A DNA stretch of 64,000 bases from NCBI GenBank assembly GCA_965203835.1, contig OZ241919.1, forward strand, positions 248,001-312,000, in the 5' to 3' direction. Numbering within the stretch: position 1 is the first letter of the stretch; each line of letters opens with the position of its first letter. Below, in pieces: positions 32,556 to 41,448 of the stretch. The notes beneath the pieces were generated by a model that worked only from the letters and a program-made list of their open reading frames with translations, was not told the DNA's origin and did not search any database. Both the position numbers and the translations under genes were made by a program. The DNA comes from CBDCFV01 sp965203835. Its GTDB lineage: Bacteria > Chloroflexota > Dehalococcoidia > Lucifugimonadales > UBA3495.

Positions 32556-33236
32556 TCAGGTACTGAAGAAACGGAATATAGCCGTGCGGTCGTCGTGCCG
32601 GAAACGTCTACCTAACAATTCGGGCACACGGCCCTCTTCCAACCGCTCTTCAACAAGACTGTTTACCTTTTCCGCTGCTTCTTCAGGCGTCGCCGCGTTC
32701 CTCACGATGTCCGCAAGTTCATCGGTCATCATGTTGTCCGTAACCCCGTCGGTTGCCAGGACAAGCCGGGCTCCGGGCTCCACGGTCAACTCGGTGCGGG
32801 ACAAGCCGCCCAACTCCGCGTTGGCGCCGATGGCCTTCGAGACACCAACGTGAAGAAATCCTCCCACCCGGCCGGTGAGTTGGCTGATCGAGTCCTCCTC
32901 CACTTGGAACACCGGACTATCCCCGGCGCCCAAGACATACAACCGGTCTCCCAAGCACAGCACCACGGAAACGGTGGTCAGCAGAAAACGCCCACCGCCA
33001 ATCTGAAAGAATTCATCGTTTACTTCTTCCAGGACCTTTATGACGTCCTCGGGCGAGTCTATCTCGGCAGTGGACAGGGCCTCCACCAGAGATTGACTGG
33101 CTTCCTCACCGCCGTGACCGGTCACCCCGTCCATAACGGCGTCCAAAAAGCCCTTCTCGCCGAGATCCCGGAGAAGAAAGCTATCTTCACCATGTGCGGA
33201 ATTGTCTTGTATCGACGCTACGGTGCTGCCGATCAT
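32556..33236 (-). CDS. PP2C-type protein phosphatase
   Basis: A 226-residue PPM-family phosphatase. Metal-site motifs are 'GEDSFLLRD', 'AVMDGVTGHGGEEAS', 'VLATDGVTDNM' and the terminal 'FRHDDRTAIFRF'. It lacks a membrane helix. It lies 82 bases downstream of a kinase-like gene on the same strand, the usual pairing of Hanks-type kinase and PP2C phosphatase. The frame ends with 'RFFST', so nothing is missing. Confidence 0.88.
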   Translation of the reverse strand: MIGSTVASIQDNSAHGEDSFLLRDLGEKGFLDAVMDGVTGHGGEEASQSLVEALSTAEIDSPEDVIKVLEEVNDEFFQIGGGRFLLTTVSVVLCLGDRLYVLGAGDSPVFQVEEDSISQLTGRVGGFLHVGVSKAIGANAELGGLSRTELTVEPGARLVLATDGVTDNMMTDELADIVRNAATPEEAAEKVNSLVEERLEEGRVPELLGRRFRHDDRTAIFRFFST

Positions 33237-33318
33237 GTCCTTAGTCCCTCACCGTTGCAAAGTTTGGATTGGCCGAGTCCACGGCCTTGCTATGGATCCA
33301 AATGGGCGCCAGTAAACG

Positions 33319-34341
33319 TCAAACTCCGAACGAACCCAGTTCAGCGTCGGCGTCGAACAGATACCTGGTCCAGTACTCCTCGCGAAGCCACTCCAGGGCT
33401 TCCCGCCAAGCCTGCCTTGCCTGCTCTACTTCAGCTAGTTGATCGTTTCGCGCGCTGGCGGCCTGAAGACAGAAGTCCAAGTCGGCTCGGAAGCCCTCTA
33501 TATCCGAGTAAGACCGGTCTCGGACCCTGGCAATGACATTAAGGGCGGCATCCTTCAGGTCACCATCCGTATTCTCGAACCGTTGGGCCAACTCGCCCAA
33601 CTCCTGCTCAAAGTTGACCACAGGCCGCTGTCCGTAGGGCTCGCGGTAGCCGTCAGACTCTACGGGCGGCGTATCCGGGGTTACATAAAACTTCAACACT
33701 TCCAGGAACGCATCGTGAATGTCCCTCTGGACTCTGGTGCGAGGGTCAGGCTCGCCGTCGAAGGCTACCAAGTCTCCGCAATCGACGATCGTAACCTGGC
33801 CAGACGCCGGCTGATAAAAGATGTTCTGGGGCCGCAGGTCCAGCAACACGTAACCTTGGCCGTAGAACACTTCTTCCAAGTCCAGCAGTTGGTGATGCAC
33901 GGGAAACGGCGCTTGCTGGTCCGAGCGCATCAATGGGAAAAGAGCAAAAAGGTTCTGGCCCACGCCGGTGGGGACACCCCTGATACGGGCCCTCATATCT
34001 CCGACCATTAAAGGGATACCTTTGGCCCTTTCCTCCACCACCACCCGGTACTCTTGCCCCGTTGAGTCGCCATAGAAGTCGTCGTGGACCTTTCTCTCCG
34101 TATAACCCAATATGGGAACAACGTTGGGGATGTAATGCTCCATCCGCTGGAGGACTTCCAGTGTCCGGTCCGTGCGGGCCTCGGTGCTGCCGTGCATTCC
34201 GCGGCTTATCATTTGGGGAATCGGACGCTTCAGCACCACCAACTTGCCCGTTTCCTGGTCCACCGCCCCGCGCACTTCATAGTCGGCGCCGGAACCCAGG
34301 ATACCGGTAATCTGAAATCGGCTTAATTCGACTTGTTCCAT
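33319..34341 (-). CDS. protein kinase-like fold protein
   Basis: A 340-residue protein with a degenerate kinase core. There is a glycine-loop remnant 'LGSGADYEVRGAV', a Lys in 'LVVLKRPI', a catalytic-loop match 'YVLLDLRPQNIFY' (HRD replaced by LLD, with Asp and Asn kept), and 'TIVDCGDLVAFD' in place of DFG. An alpha-helical C-terminus ('QARQAWREALEWLREEYW') follows. The Asp, Asn and metal Asp are retained, so it may be active. The next gene is a PP2C phosphatase. ATG at 34341 is chosen; the upstream extension lacks support. Confidence 0.72.
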   Translation of the reverse strand: MEQVELSRFQITGILGSGADYEVRGAVDQETGKLVVLKRPIPQMISRGMHGSTEARTDRTLEVLQRMEHYIPNVVPILGYTERKVHDDFYGDSTGQEYRVVVEERAKGIPLMVGDMRARIRGVPTGVGQNLFALFPLMRSDQQAPFPVHHQLLDLEEVFYGQGYVLLDLRPQNIFYQPASGQVTIVDCGDLVAFDGEPDPRTRVQRDIHDAFLEVLKFYVTPDTPPVESDGYREPYGQRPVVNFEQELGELAQRFENTDGDLKDAALNVIARVRDRSYSDIEGFRADLDFCLQAASARNDQLAEVEQARQAWREALEWLREEYWTRYLFDADAELGSFGV

Positions 34342-34511
34342 TGTACTGGTCGATGCCCGCCTTGCTTGCGCAAGTAAGCCTTCAATGCCCTGTCTTAAAC
34401 AGGCGAGGATTCGAAGGCGAACAGGAATAACACCACAAACGATGGTATCGTCTCGCCATGGAAAATGCAATCAAGAGGTCAAGACTGGATGCCCAACAAA
34501 CCTGCCGAGAC

Positions 34512-35375
34512 TCAATCAGCCAATTTATAAGCCTGTGTAGTCCATTCGCCTTGAGACCATTCCTGGGTAAGGGTGAGTCCCAACTCGCCAAGGGCATCGT
34601 GGACTTCCTGCCTCTGGTCGGACATGAAACCCGAGGCGATCAGATGTCCGCCGGGCGACAGGGTTTCAGCGATATGAGTACCGCGCTCACGGATTGCCCT
34701 GGCCGAAATATTGGCCACGGCCAAGTCAAATTGGCCCTGTCCCGCCAAGGGGTGGGGAAGGGAGCCTTGAGTCAATGCCACCAGCTTTTGGACCTTGGTC
34801 CGACGAAAGTTTTGTCTTGCTGCCCGTACCGCTTGGGGGTCTATGTCCAAGGCTACAACTCTCGATGCTCCCAACATGGCGGCGGTGATAGACAAAATAC
34901 CTGACCCGGTTCCCAGATCCAGAACAACCATTCCCGGCTTGAGCAGGTCTTCCATAGCCTCCAAACAGGTATAAGTAGTGGGGTGGTAGCCGGTGCCGAA
35001 AGCCATGCCCGGATCAAGCTCGATTACCCTGTCACCTTCCTCGGGAGAATACTCGATCCAAGACGGCTTGATAACCAATTGCCTGCCGACCCGGAGCAGG
35101 TTGAAATGAGACCGCCATTGGCTTTGCCATTCCTCGTCCTCCTTCAAAGGCGTGATGGTGAGGTCTTCCAATGGCTCCAGGATGCTGACCAACTTCAGCC
35201 CGACCTCGATACGGGCCAACCGCTGCCGGGATGTCGATAGCAAGTATGTCCGCAACATCACCCGGTCACGGCCTTCCCGTTCCATGGATAGTCCTTTGCC
35301 GTATCGGGTGAACAAATAGGAGACGGGCTCAACGTACTCGTTAGGGACAAGTATGCTCAATTCTTGCCAAGTCAT
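34512..35375 (-). CDS. prmA: ribosomal protein L11 methyltransferase
   Basis: SAM-dependent methyltransferase of L11. 287 residues with an N-terminal substrate-recognition domain and a C-terminal Rossmann fold: 'IELDPGMAFGTGYHPTTYTCL' (the PrmA signature), SAM motif 'VVLDLGTGSGILSITAAMLG' and catalytic-region 'AVANISARAI'. It follows dnaJ on the same strand with a gap of about 60 bases, a common dnaJ-prmA arrangement. Confidence 0.94.
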   Translation of the reverse strand: MTWQELSILVPNEYVEPVSYLFTRYGKGLSMEREGRDRVMLRTYLLSTSRQRLARIEVGLKLVSILEPLEDLTITPLKEDEEWQSQWRSHFNLLRVGRQLVIKPSWIEYSPEEGDRVIELDPGMAFGTGYHPTTYTCLEAMEDLLKPGMVVLDLGTGSGILSITAAMLGASRVVALDIDPQAVRAARQNFRRTKVQKLVALTQGSLPHPLAGQGQFDLAVANISARAIRERGTHIAETLSPGGHLIASGFMSDQRQEVHDALGELGLTLTQEWSQGEWTTQAYKLAD

Positions 35376-35433
35376 TGGATCAAGTCGAATCAGAAAGTGT
35401 CATCGCACACGGCTCAAGCGGGACATGCAGACC

Positions 35434-36597
35434 TTAACCCAAGGCTTCCTTGATGCGGCCGAATAGACCCTTGTCCTTGTCGTTATCCTCTTCATTATCC
35501 GGATCATCGGTACCGTGGTCGGCGCCATTGGCGGAACCGAACGAGCGGGACAACTCCTCCAACAGCTTGCGTTGTTTGGAATTAATAGAACGAGGCACTT
35601 GCAAATCTACCACCACTCTCAGGTCTCCTCTCCGGTCGCTGCGAAGGTGGGGCACCCCTTTTGAACGAATGCGGAACTCTGTTCCGGGTTGTGTACCCTC
35701 GGGCACCTTCAGTGTCTGCAACTCGCCTTCCAGGGTCGGGACCTCCTTCTCCACTCCCAAGGTTGCCTCGGCCAAGTTCACCGGCAGGCGATAGACAAGG
35801 TCATTGCCTTCCCGAATGAAGTCTTCATGGTTGCGTACATTGACTTGGACGTACAGGTTTCCCGGGGGGCCGCCGTCCCGTCCCGCATCGCCCTCTCCAG
35901 TGAGACGCACCTGCATTCCTGCTTCCACTCCCGCGGGAATAGTTACGGCGATTTTGCGCTTGCGTTTGTCAACTCCCGCAGCCCGGCACTGTTTGCATGG
36001 GGTCTGGATCACGTTGCCAGCGCCGCGGCAATTGGGACACAAGGTCACTTGAGAAAACTGGCCGAAGACGCTGCGTTGAGAACGCCGCACTTGACCGCTT
36101 CCCCGGCATGACTGGCAGGTGGTCACTTCGGTGCCTGGCTCGTTTCCTGCTCCCGAGCAATGTTGACACCTTTCCAAACGGGTAATCTCCACGTTGCGCT
36201 CGGTGCCAAAAACGGCCTCCTCAAAGGACAACACAACCCGTTGTTGGAGATCGTCGCCCCGCTGCGCCTGCTTGGCGCGCGCGCCGCCAATGTCATTGAA
36301 GAATGAGTCGAATATATCGCCAAATCCACCGAACACATCAAATCCGTCAAATGGACGGTTGAAGCCCCCGTTGGCATTTACCCCGGCATGACCGTAACGA
36401 TCGTATTGGGCCCGCTTTTTGCTATCGGAGAGCACTTGGTATGCTTCGTTGATCTCCTTGAACTTATCTTCAGCGCCGGGAGTCTTGTTGCGGTCCGGAT
36501 GATACTCCATGGCTTTCTTGCGAAATGCCCTGCGTATATCCTCTTCGCTGTCGCTTCTGGTTACTCCCAGCGTCTCGTAGTAATCCTGAGGGGGCAT
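35434..36597 (-). CDS. dnaJ: chaperone DnaJ
   Basis: Hsp40 co-chaperone of DnaK, 387 residues. J domain (1-70) with 'MEYHPDRNKT' (HPD), a Gly/Phe region ('NGGFNRPFDGFDVFGGFGD'), and a zinc-binding domain with four Cys pairs ('CQHCSGAG', 'CQSCRGSG', 'CPNCRGAG', 'CKQCRAAG'; the last is imperfect). The C-terminal substrate-binding domain follows. The gene has its own promoter at 36657-36685. grpE and dnaK are not in the window. Confidence 0.96.
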   Translation of the reverse strand: MPPQDYYETLGVTRSDSEEDIRRAFRKKAMEYHPDRNKTPGAEDKFKEINEAYQVLSDSKKRAQYDRYGHAGVNANGGFNRPFDGFDVFGGFGDIFDSFFNDIGGARAKQAQRGDDLQQRVVLSFEEAVFGTERNVEITRLERCQHCSGAGNEPGTEVTTCQSCRGSGQVRRSQRSVFGQFSQVTLCPNCRGAGNVIQTPCKQCRAAGVDKRKRKIAVTIPAGVEAGMQVRLTGEGDAGRDGGPPGNLYVQVNVRNHEDFIREGNDLVYRLPVNLAEATLGVEKEVPTLEGELQTLKVPEGTQPGTEFRIRSKGVPHLRSDRRGDLRVVVDLQVPRSINSKQRKLLEELSRSFGSANGADHGTDDPDNEEDNDKDKGLFGRIKEALG

Positions 36598-36656
36598 GCA
36601 ATGTCACCTGCGGAAGTTGACTTTATTGACCTAGGTCCAATGCCATGATTATTAGA

Positions 36657-36685
36657 ATTATAGTCCAGCCGACATGGAGGCTCAA
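36657..36685 (-). promoter_or_regulatory. promoter of dnaJ
   Basis: On the minus strand TTGAGC (36685-36680), a 17-base spacer and a perfect TATAAT (36662-36657) lie about 60 bases before the dnaJ ATG. This fits a housekeeping sigma factor rather than a dedicated heat-shock sigma. Confidence 0.7.
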
Positions 36686-36807
36686 TAGCCCAATGGACAA
36701 CAGACAGGCGCTCAAGCACGCGGCGTCAGCCGCTTTAGCTCCTCTGCCCATTCCGGTAAGGGTAATATTTTCGAAGTGAAAAGCCGCGTCACAGGTGTGG
36801 GGCTTCC

Positions 36808-36836
36808 TTGACACTGTTGAAGCTTATCGTTAGCAT
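36808..36836 (+). promoter_or_regulatory. promoter of rny
   Basis: TTGACA (36808-36813), a 17-base spacer and TAGCAT (36831-36836) precede the rny start by about 60 bases. The GTG start itself has a strong GGGAGAGGTGA ribosome site. Confidence 0.65.
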
Positions 36837-36898
36837 GGTACCTGGGAGAGGTATAGAGGATACCTAGCCAAATTAGGACGCAAGGGAGAGGTGATAAA

Positions 36899-38431
36899 GT
36901 GATTTCCACCATCATCATCATAGCCTTGTCTGTCCTGACGGTAGCTGGGATAGGGTCAACTGCGTGGTTGTTTCTAAGGTCCAGGTTAGACGGTACCAGG
37001 ATAGAAAACGCTAGAGAGAGAGCCAGTCACATCACGGCACAAGCGGAAGAAGATCATCGGAAAATGCTTCTAGTCGCTCAAGAAGAGGTGCTCAAGCTCC
37101 GTACAGACGGGGAGAACGAGCTTAAAGAGCAACGCCAAGAGCTTACCCGGTTGGAACGCCGGTTCCTCCAGAGGGAGGAGCAACTGGAGAAGAAGACCGA
37201 AGCTCTCGAAAAGCAAAAAGCGACATTGGCCGGCAAGGAGGCCGATGTACAAAAGGCGCTGGGGGAAGTTGAGGCCGTCAAAGCCCAACAATTGGAGGCG
37301 CTGGAAGGCGTTGCCCGCCTTAATGTAGCCGAGGCCAGGCAGATGGTGATCAAGCGGGGCGAGGAAGAGGCCCAACACGATCTGTCACGCCGATTTTACG
37401 AGCTGGAAAAAGAGTTCAAATTGCGGGCGGATGAAAACGCCCGTCGTATTATCACTCTGGCGATTAACCGTCTTGCTACCGATGTAGTTTCCGAAGCCAC
37501 AACCTCCGTAGTATCCCTGCCCAACGATGAGATGAAAGGACGTCTCATCGGCCGTGAAGGACGGAATATAAGAACCCTGGAATCGCTCACCGGTGTTGAC
37601 GTCATTATCGACGATACTCCGGAAGTGGTGACCATTTCCTGCTTCGACCCGGTACGAAGAGAAGTCGCCCGGGCAGCACTGGAAAAGCTCATTTCAGACG
37701 GGCGCATCCAACCAGCCCGTATCGAAGACGTTGTACAGCGGGCCCGAAAAGAGATCGATGACACCATCTGGAAAGCCGGTGAACAAGCGACTTTCGACGT
37801 TGGCGTCAGTGGATTGGAGCCAGAGCTGATCAGGCTGCTGGGTCAACTGAAATACCGATACAGCTACGGCGAAAACGTACTGAAACATTCGGTTGAGGTT
37901 GGATTGTTGTCAGGTATGCTGGCCGCTGAGGCCGGGGCCAACGTTGAAGTAGCCAAGCTGGGAGGATTGCTGCACGATATAGGAAAGGCCCTCACGCACG
38001 AGGTATCCGGGCCGCACGCGGAGATCGGAGCGGAACTGGCACAGAAACATAACGTCAATTACAGCTCTTACCGGGGTATTTTGGAGCACCACAGCGACGA
38101 GCATGAGACCATTGAGTCTTACCTGGTGGCTACTGCCGACGCTATCAGCGCGGCCCGCCCCGGCGCGCGCAAGGAAAGCTTGGAACACTATGTGAAGCGG
38201 CTCAAGGACCTGGAGTCGGCGGCTACGGGTTTCGAAGGCGTGGAACGCGCGTTCGCGATTCAAGCCGGGCGTGAAGTAAGGGTCATGGTACGGCCCGACG
38301 ACATGGATGACGTCGAGGCGGCATCTCTAGCTCGCAACATCGCCCGGAAAGTGGAAGAAGACCTCGTTTTTCCGGGGCAAATCAAAGTTACCGTCATCCG
38401 CGAGACTCGCAATGTGGAGTACGCGAGGTAA
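36899..38431 (+). CDS. rny: ribonuclease Y
   Basis: Membrane-anchored endoribonuclease that initiates mRNA decay. 510 residues: an N-terminal helix (about 3-25), a long Glu/Lys-rich coiled coil (about 35-190), a KH domain with 'KGRLIGREGRNIRTLESLTGVDVIID', and an HD domain with 'LGGLLHDIGKALTHEV' and 'ILEHHSDEHET'. GTG start. It is followed by a 13-bp perfect hairpin and ymdB, the classic rny-ymdB neighbourhood. Confidence 0.97.
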   Translation: MISTIIIIALSVLTVAGIGSTAWLFLRSRLDGTRIENARERASHITAQAEEDHRKMLLVAQEEVLKLRTDGENELKEQRQELTRLERRFLQREEQLEKKTEALEKQKATLAGKEADVQKALGEVEAVKAQQLEALEGVARLNVAEARQMVIKRGEEEAQHDLSRRFYELEKEFKLRADENARRIITLAINRLATDVVSEATTSVVSLPNDEMKGRLIGREGRNIRTLESLTGVDVIIDDTPEVVTISCFDPVRREVARAALEKLISDGRIQPARIEDVVQRARKEIDDTIWKAGEQATFDVGVSGLEPELIRLLGQLKYRYSYGENVLKHSVEVGLLSGMLAAEAGANVEVAKLGGLLHDIGKALTHEVSGPHAEIGAELAQKHNVNYSSYRGILEHHSDEHETIESYLVATADAISAARPGARKESLEHYVKRLKDLESAATGFEGVERAFAIQAGREVRVMVRPDDMDDVEAASLARNIARKVEEDLVFPGQIKVTVIRETRNVEYAR

Positions 38432-38499
38432 CAGGAACGGACGCCGCTGCCCTGCGGCATCAACCCACGAGAACTGAAACGGCACAGATCATATTGGGA

Positions 38500-38534
38500 A
38501 GAGGGGGCCCAAATCATAATATTGGGCCCCCTCT
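38500..38534. terminator. 13-bp perfect hairpin between rny and ymdB
   Basis: AGAGGGGGCCCAA (38500-38512) and TTGGGCCCCCTCT (38522-38534) pair perfectly over 13 bases around a nine-base A/T loop. There is no U tract on either side. It may terminate rny in both directions, protect its 3' end, or act as a processing site between rny and ymdB. Confidence 0.6.
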
Positions 38535-38575
38535 AGCTGTATAAGCGGCTTGTGCCCTTGGAAGGAAATCAGGTT

Positions 38576-39343
38576 TTGCGCATCTTAATGATCGGAGACA
38601 TCATCGGTAAACCCGGCAGGCGGGCGGTAAAGAGCTTACTGCCGGTCCTGCGCCAGGAACACAGCATCGACATGGTGATAGCCAATGGTGAGAACGTGGC
38701 CGGCGGGTTTGGCATCACCTTGGAAACAGCTTACGAGTTGCTTGAATCGGGCGTGGACGTCATCACTTCAGGCAATCACATTTGGGATAAAAAGGAAATG
38801 ATTCCCCATCTTGACGAAGGATTGCCGATCCTTCGCCCAGCCAACTACCCCGACGCACCGGGACGGGGATGGCTGGTCCATGACAACGTGATGGTAATCA
38901 ACCTCATGGGGCGTGTCTTTATGCCGGCTCTGGACTGTCCTTTCCGCACTGCCAATCAGATACTGAAAGAGTCTGAAAGGGAAAGGGCCGGTGCCATCGT
39001 CGTCGACTTTCACGCTGAAGCTACTTCGGAAAAACAAGCGTTGGGTTGGTACCTTGATGGTCGGGTGAGCGCCGTGGTTGGCACCCACACTCACGTGGGA
39101 ACCGTGGACGCCCGCATTTTGCCCCGCGGGACCGCTTGCCTGTCAGATGTTGGAATGACCGGCGCAGTGGACTCTGTGATCGGCAGTGACCCCGAAGCCG
39201 TTTTGCAGCGGTTTCTCACCGGGCTTCCCCAGCGATTAACCGTGGCCACCGGTCCGGTCATGATGAACTCCGTCCTGCTGGACGTTGATGTTCAATCCGG
39301 GAAAGCGAGAACTATCGAACGCTTAGACAGGATGGAAAACTAA
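38576..39343 (+). CDS. YmdB-family metallophosphoesterase
   Basis: A phosphodiesterase of the TIGR00282/YmdB family, active on 2',3'-cyclic nucleotides in studied members. 'RILMIGDIIGKPGRRAV' starts the fold. 'IANGENVAGGFG', 'ITSGNHIWDKKEM', 'IVVDFHAEATSEKQALG' and 'VVGTHTHVGTVDARIL' supply the metal ligands. The frame opens at a GTG at 38552, but TTG at 38576 with GGAAGGAAA upstream gives the standard family start and is chosen. It follows rny, as in many bacteria. Confidence 0.92.
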   Translation: MRILMIGDIIGKPGRRAVKSLLPVLRQEHSIDMVIANGENVAGGFGITLETAYELLESGVDVITSGNHIWDKKEMIPHLDEGLPILRPANYPDAPGRGWLVHDNVMVINLMGRVFMPALDCPFRTANQILKESERERAGAIVVDFHAEATSEKQALGWYLDGRVSAVVGTHTHVGTVDARILPRGTACLSDVGMTGAVDSVIGSDPEAVLQRFLTGLPQRLTVATGPVMMNSVLLDVDVQSGKARTIERLDRMEN

Positions 39344-39344
39344 C

Positions 39345-40196
39345 ATGAGCGCTTTAGTCGACCTGCACCTGCATACCACAGCCTCAGATGGCAGGCTGTC
39401 TCCAACCGAGTTGGTGCGCTTGGTATCCAATCAAGGGCTGAAGCAGGTCGCCATATCCGACCACGACACGACCGAGGGTTTGCCTGAAGCTTACGAGGCT
39501 GCCCGAAAGTTTCCCGAACTCCGGATTATCCCCGCCATTGAACTGAGCACCGACGTGCCCGGCGACGAAGTTCACATATTGGGTTACTTCATTGACTATC
39601 ATGACCCGGCCCTCCAAGAGATCCTGACGCGGTTCCGGAGCGGCAGAGAGGAACGCGGCCGGATGATTGTGGAGAAGTTGGCCACCCTCGGTGTGCATGT
39701 CGACTGGGAACGGGTCCAAGCTATCGCCGGAGACGGAGCCGTGGGCCGCCCACACATCGCGCTGGCCATGGTAGAGCAAGGATACTGCAAGGAACCCAGA
39801 GAAGCGTTCCCGGAGTATTTGGGACGCAACGGGCTGGCCTACGTAGAAAGAACCAAGATGACGCCTGTACAGGCGGTTGAGATGTTAGCCCGGTTCGGTG
39901 CAGTGCCTGTGTTGGCCCATCCCGCCTATTTGGTGAACATGGAGCCTACGGTGGCCGAGTTAGTCGATGCGGGCATAGTAGGGATGGAGGTCTATTACGC
40001 CCAGTATAGCGAAGAGACCATCAAGCACTTGGCAAGATTAGCGGAGCAATATAGTCTCATCCCTTGCGGCGGCAGCGACTATCATGGGCTTGGCAACACC
40101 GGTGAGCCTTTGCCGGGTATCCAAGGTCCTCCATTGGAAACGGTTGAGATGCTGGAGGAAGCGGCCGGTAAGTTGGCGGGGGGCATCAAGTCCTAA
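39345..40196 (+). CDS. PHP-domain nucleoside bisphosphate phosphatase-like (TrpH/YciV type)
   Basis: A 283-residue PHP protein. 'LVDLHLHTTASDGRLSPTEL' and 'VAISDHDTTEGLPEA' carry N-terminal metal ligands, with 'IPAIELSTD', 'VLAHPAYLV' and 'CGGSDYHG' completing the site. The closest characterised family (YciV/RNase AM, TrpH) removes phosphate from 3',5'-bisphosphates or trims short RNA. The insertion between about 90 and 190 is typical of that group. The ATG starts one base after the ymdB stop, so the RNA-turnover genes rny-ymdB-php form a run. Confidence 0.9.
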   Translation: MSALVDLHLHTTASDGRLSPTELVRLVSNQGLKQVAISDHDTTEGLPEAYEAARKFPELRIIPAIELSTDVPGDEVHILGYFIDYHDPALQEILTRFRSGREERGRMIVEKLATLGVHVDWERVQAIAGDGAVGRPHIALAMVEQGYCKEPREAFPEYLGRNGLAYVERTKMTPVQAVEMLARFGAVPVLAHPAYLVNMEPTVAELVDAGIVGMEVYYAQYSEETIKHLARLAEQYSLIPCGGSDYHGLGNTGEPLPGIQGPPLETVEMLEEAAGKLAGGIKS

Positions 40197-40216
40197 CGCA
40201 GGTTTGGTGAACAACT

Positions 40217-40915
40217 GTGTCCATCGAGCTGGTGGGGCTGTATATCTTTGCCTACGTGGCCGGGACCGTTCCGACAGCCTACCTGATTGCCAGGTGGGTA
40301 AAACGGGTGGACATCCGAAACTACGGCAGCGGAAACGTGGGAGGGTCCAACCTCTTTTACCACGTAGGCAAGCGTTGGGTAGTGGTATTGGGGGTCTTCG
40401 ATGTCTTGGTGAAAGGCTCGACCCCTATATGGGTTGGCCGATATGTGCTGGGTTTGGAGCTTTCGCTTGAGCTGGCAGCAGCTTCGTTGTTGGCAGTTAT
40501 CGGGCACAACTGGTCTCCATACTTGAAATTCCAAGGCGGCAGAGGCATTTCCGTTATCGCCGGTAGCCTGCTTGCTCTGTCCCCTTTATTGCTGACCGTT
40601 TTCATCGCCGTCAGCGTGGCGGGCTGGGCTGTCACGAGAGCTTCGGGGGTTTGGGTGCTCATCTCTCTAGCACTATTGCCGCTGTGGGCTGTCTTACTTC
40701 CCCAATGGGGCTTAACCGGCAACGACCAATATGTGATAAGTTGGTACTGCGTGGGACTGTTGGTCTTGGTGGTAATCAAAAGGTTGTTGTCCAATTGGAC
40801 TCCCCTTTACGAGGGGTTGCCAAAGAAAAAAGTCATACTCAACAGACTCTTCCTGGACCGGGACGTTGACAGTCACACCGATTGGGTGAGGCGGACGCCA
40901 CAGGAAATTGAGTAG
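40217..40915 (+). CDS. PlsY-like glycerol-3-phosphate acyltransferase, variant 1
   Basis: A 232-residue membrane protein with about six helices. PlsY motif 1 reads 'YGSGNVGGSNLF' (usual GSGNxGATN), motif 2 reads 'GHNWSPYLKFQGGRG' (usual GGKG), and motif 3 is near 'KRLLSNW'. The deviations, especially Arg for Lys in motif 2 and Ser for Thr in motif 1, leave activity on acyl-phosphate uncertain. GTG start at 40217. A second, more divergent copy lies at 44821-45492. Confidence 0.82.
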   Translation: MSIELVGLYIFAYVAGTVPTAYLIARWVKRVDIRNYGSGNVGGSNLFYHVGKRWVVVLGVFDVLVKGSTPIWVGRYVLGLELSLELAAASLLAVIGHNWSPYLKFQGGRGISVIAGSLLALSPLLLTVFIAVSVAGWAVTRASGVWVLISLALLPLWAVLLPQWGLTGNDQYVISWYCVGLLVLVVIKRLLSNWTPLYEGLPKKKVILNRLFLDRDVDSHTDWVRRTPQEIE

Positions 40916-40962
40916 CACACTGAAGTAATGGGTGAGTCTTACGGGGCTTACTCTGAAGAGGT

Positions 40963-41448
40963 CTGACGATTACAAACCGTTGTTTCTGGCACCCGGATAC
41001 CGAGACAGGCTTGTCTTGCAGCCAGTGTGGCAAGTCAATGTGCACTCGCTGCCTAGTGCAGGCCCCTGTGGGGATTCGTTGCCGCGAGTGCGGTAAAGCG
41101 GTGCCGTTGCCCACCTACGACGTTCAAAAGGGCTACTACGCCCGAGCCCTTGCCGTAGGCATTGCCGTGGCCGTCGTCGGGAGCGTAGTGTGGATTCTGG
41201 GCGTTATGATTTTCGGTTCCATTCCCTTTGTGCCCTCACTGATCGGCATGGGCATAGGGTATGGGGCAGGCGAGCTTATCAGCTTGTCAGTCAACCGAAA
41301 GCGGAGCACCGGGCTGGCCTTGATCGCCGCAAGCTCGGTGATAGGGGCTTTTTTGATTACTTGGGGAGCGACGCCATTTAATTTCGGGATATTCGGTCTA
41401 GTAATGATTGTTGTCGGCGTCCTCATCGCAGTGCAAAGAGTCCGCTAG
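40963..41448 (+). CDS. membrane protein with N-terminal zinc ribbon
   Basis: About 160 residues. The first part reads 'CFWHPDTETGLSCSQCGK' and 'MCTRCLVQAPVGIRCRECGK', a B-box-like double zinc motif. Four hydrophobic helices follow. An annotation starting at TTG 41011 would cut the first Cys-His pair. The frame is open only from 40957, and no ATG, GTG or TTG lies before 41011. A CTG at 40963 or ATT at 40969 behind GAAGAGGT is possible. The true start is therefore uncertain. Such ribbons are common at the N-terminus of rhomboid-like proteins, but no rhomboid catalytic Ser/His is seen here. Confidence 0.65.
   Translation: MTITNRCFWHPDTETGLSCSQCGKSMCTRCLVQAPVGIRCRECGKAVPLPTYDVQKGYYARALAVGIAVAVVGSVVWILGVMIFGSIPFVPSLIGMGIGYGAGELISLSVNRKRSTGLALIAASSVIGAFLITWGATPFNFGIFGLVMIVVGVLIAVQRVR

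Larger units (their letters stand above)
36598..36898. other. divergent dnaJ / rny promoter region
   Basis: This 301-base gap has no coding region. It holds one promoter in each direction (annotated separately). The rny leader has a short hairpin AGGTAT-AGAGG-ATACCT (about 36853-36870) just before the ribosome site. No CIRCE element was seen upstream of dnaJ. Confidence 0.55.

Noticed and set aside
34342..34511. A small coding region between prmA and the kinase-like gene
   Set aside because: Short frames exist on both strands but have no ribosome site or recognisable sequence.
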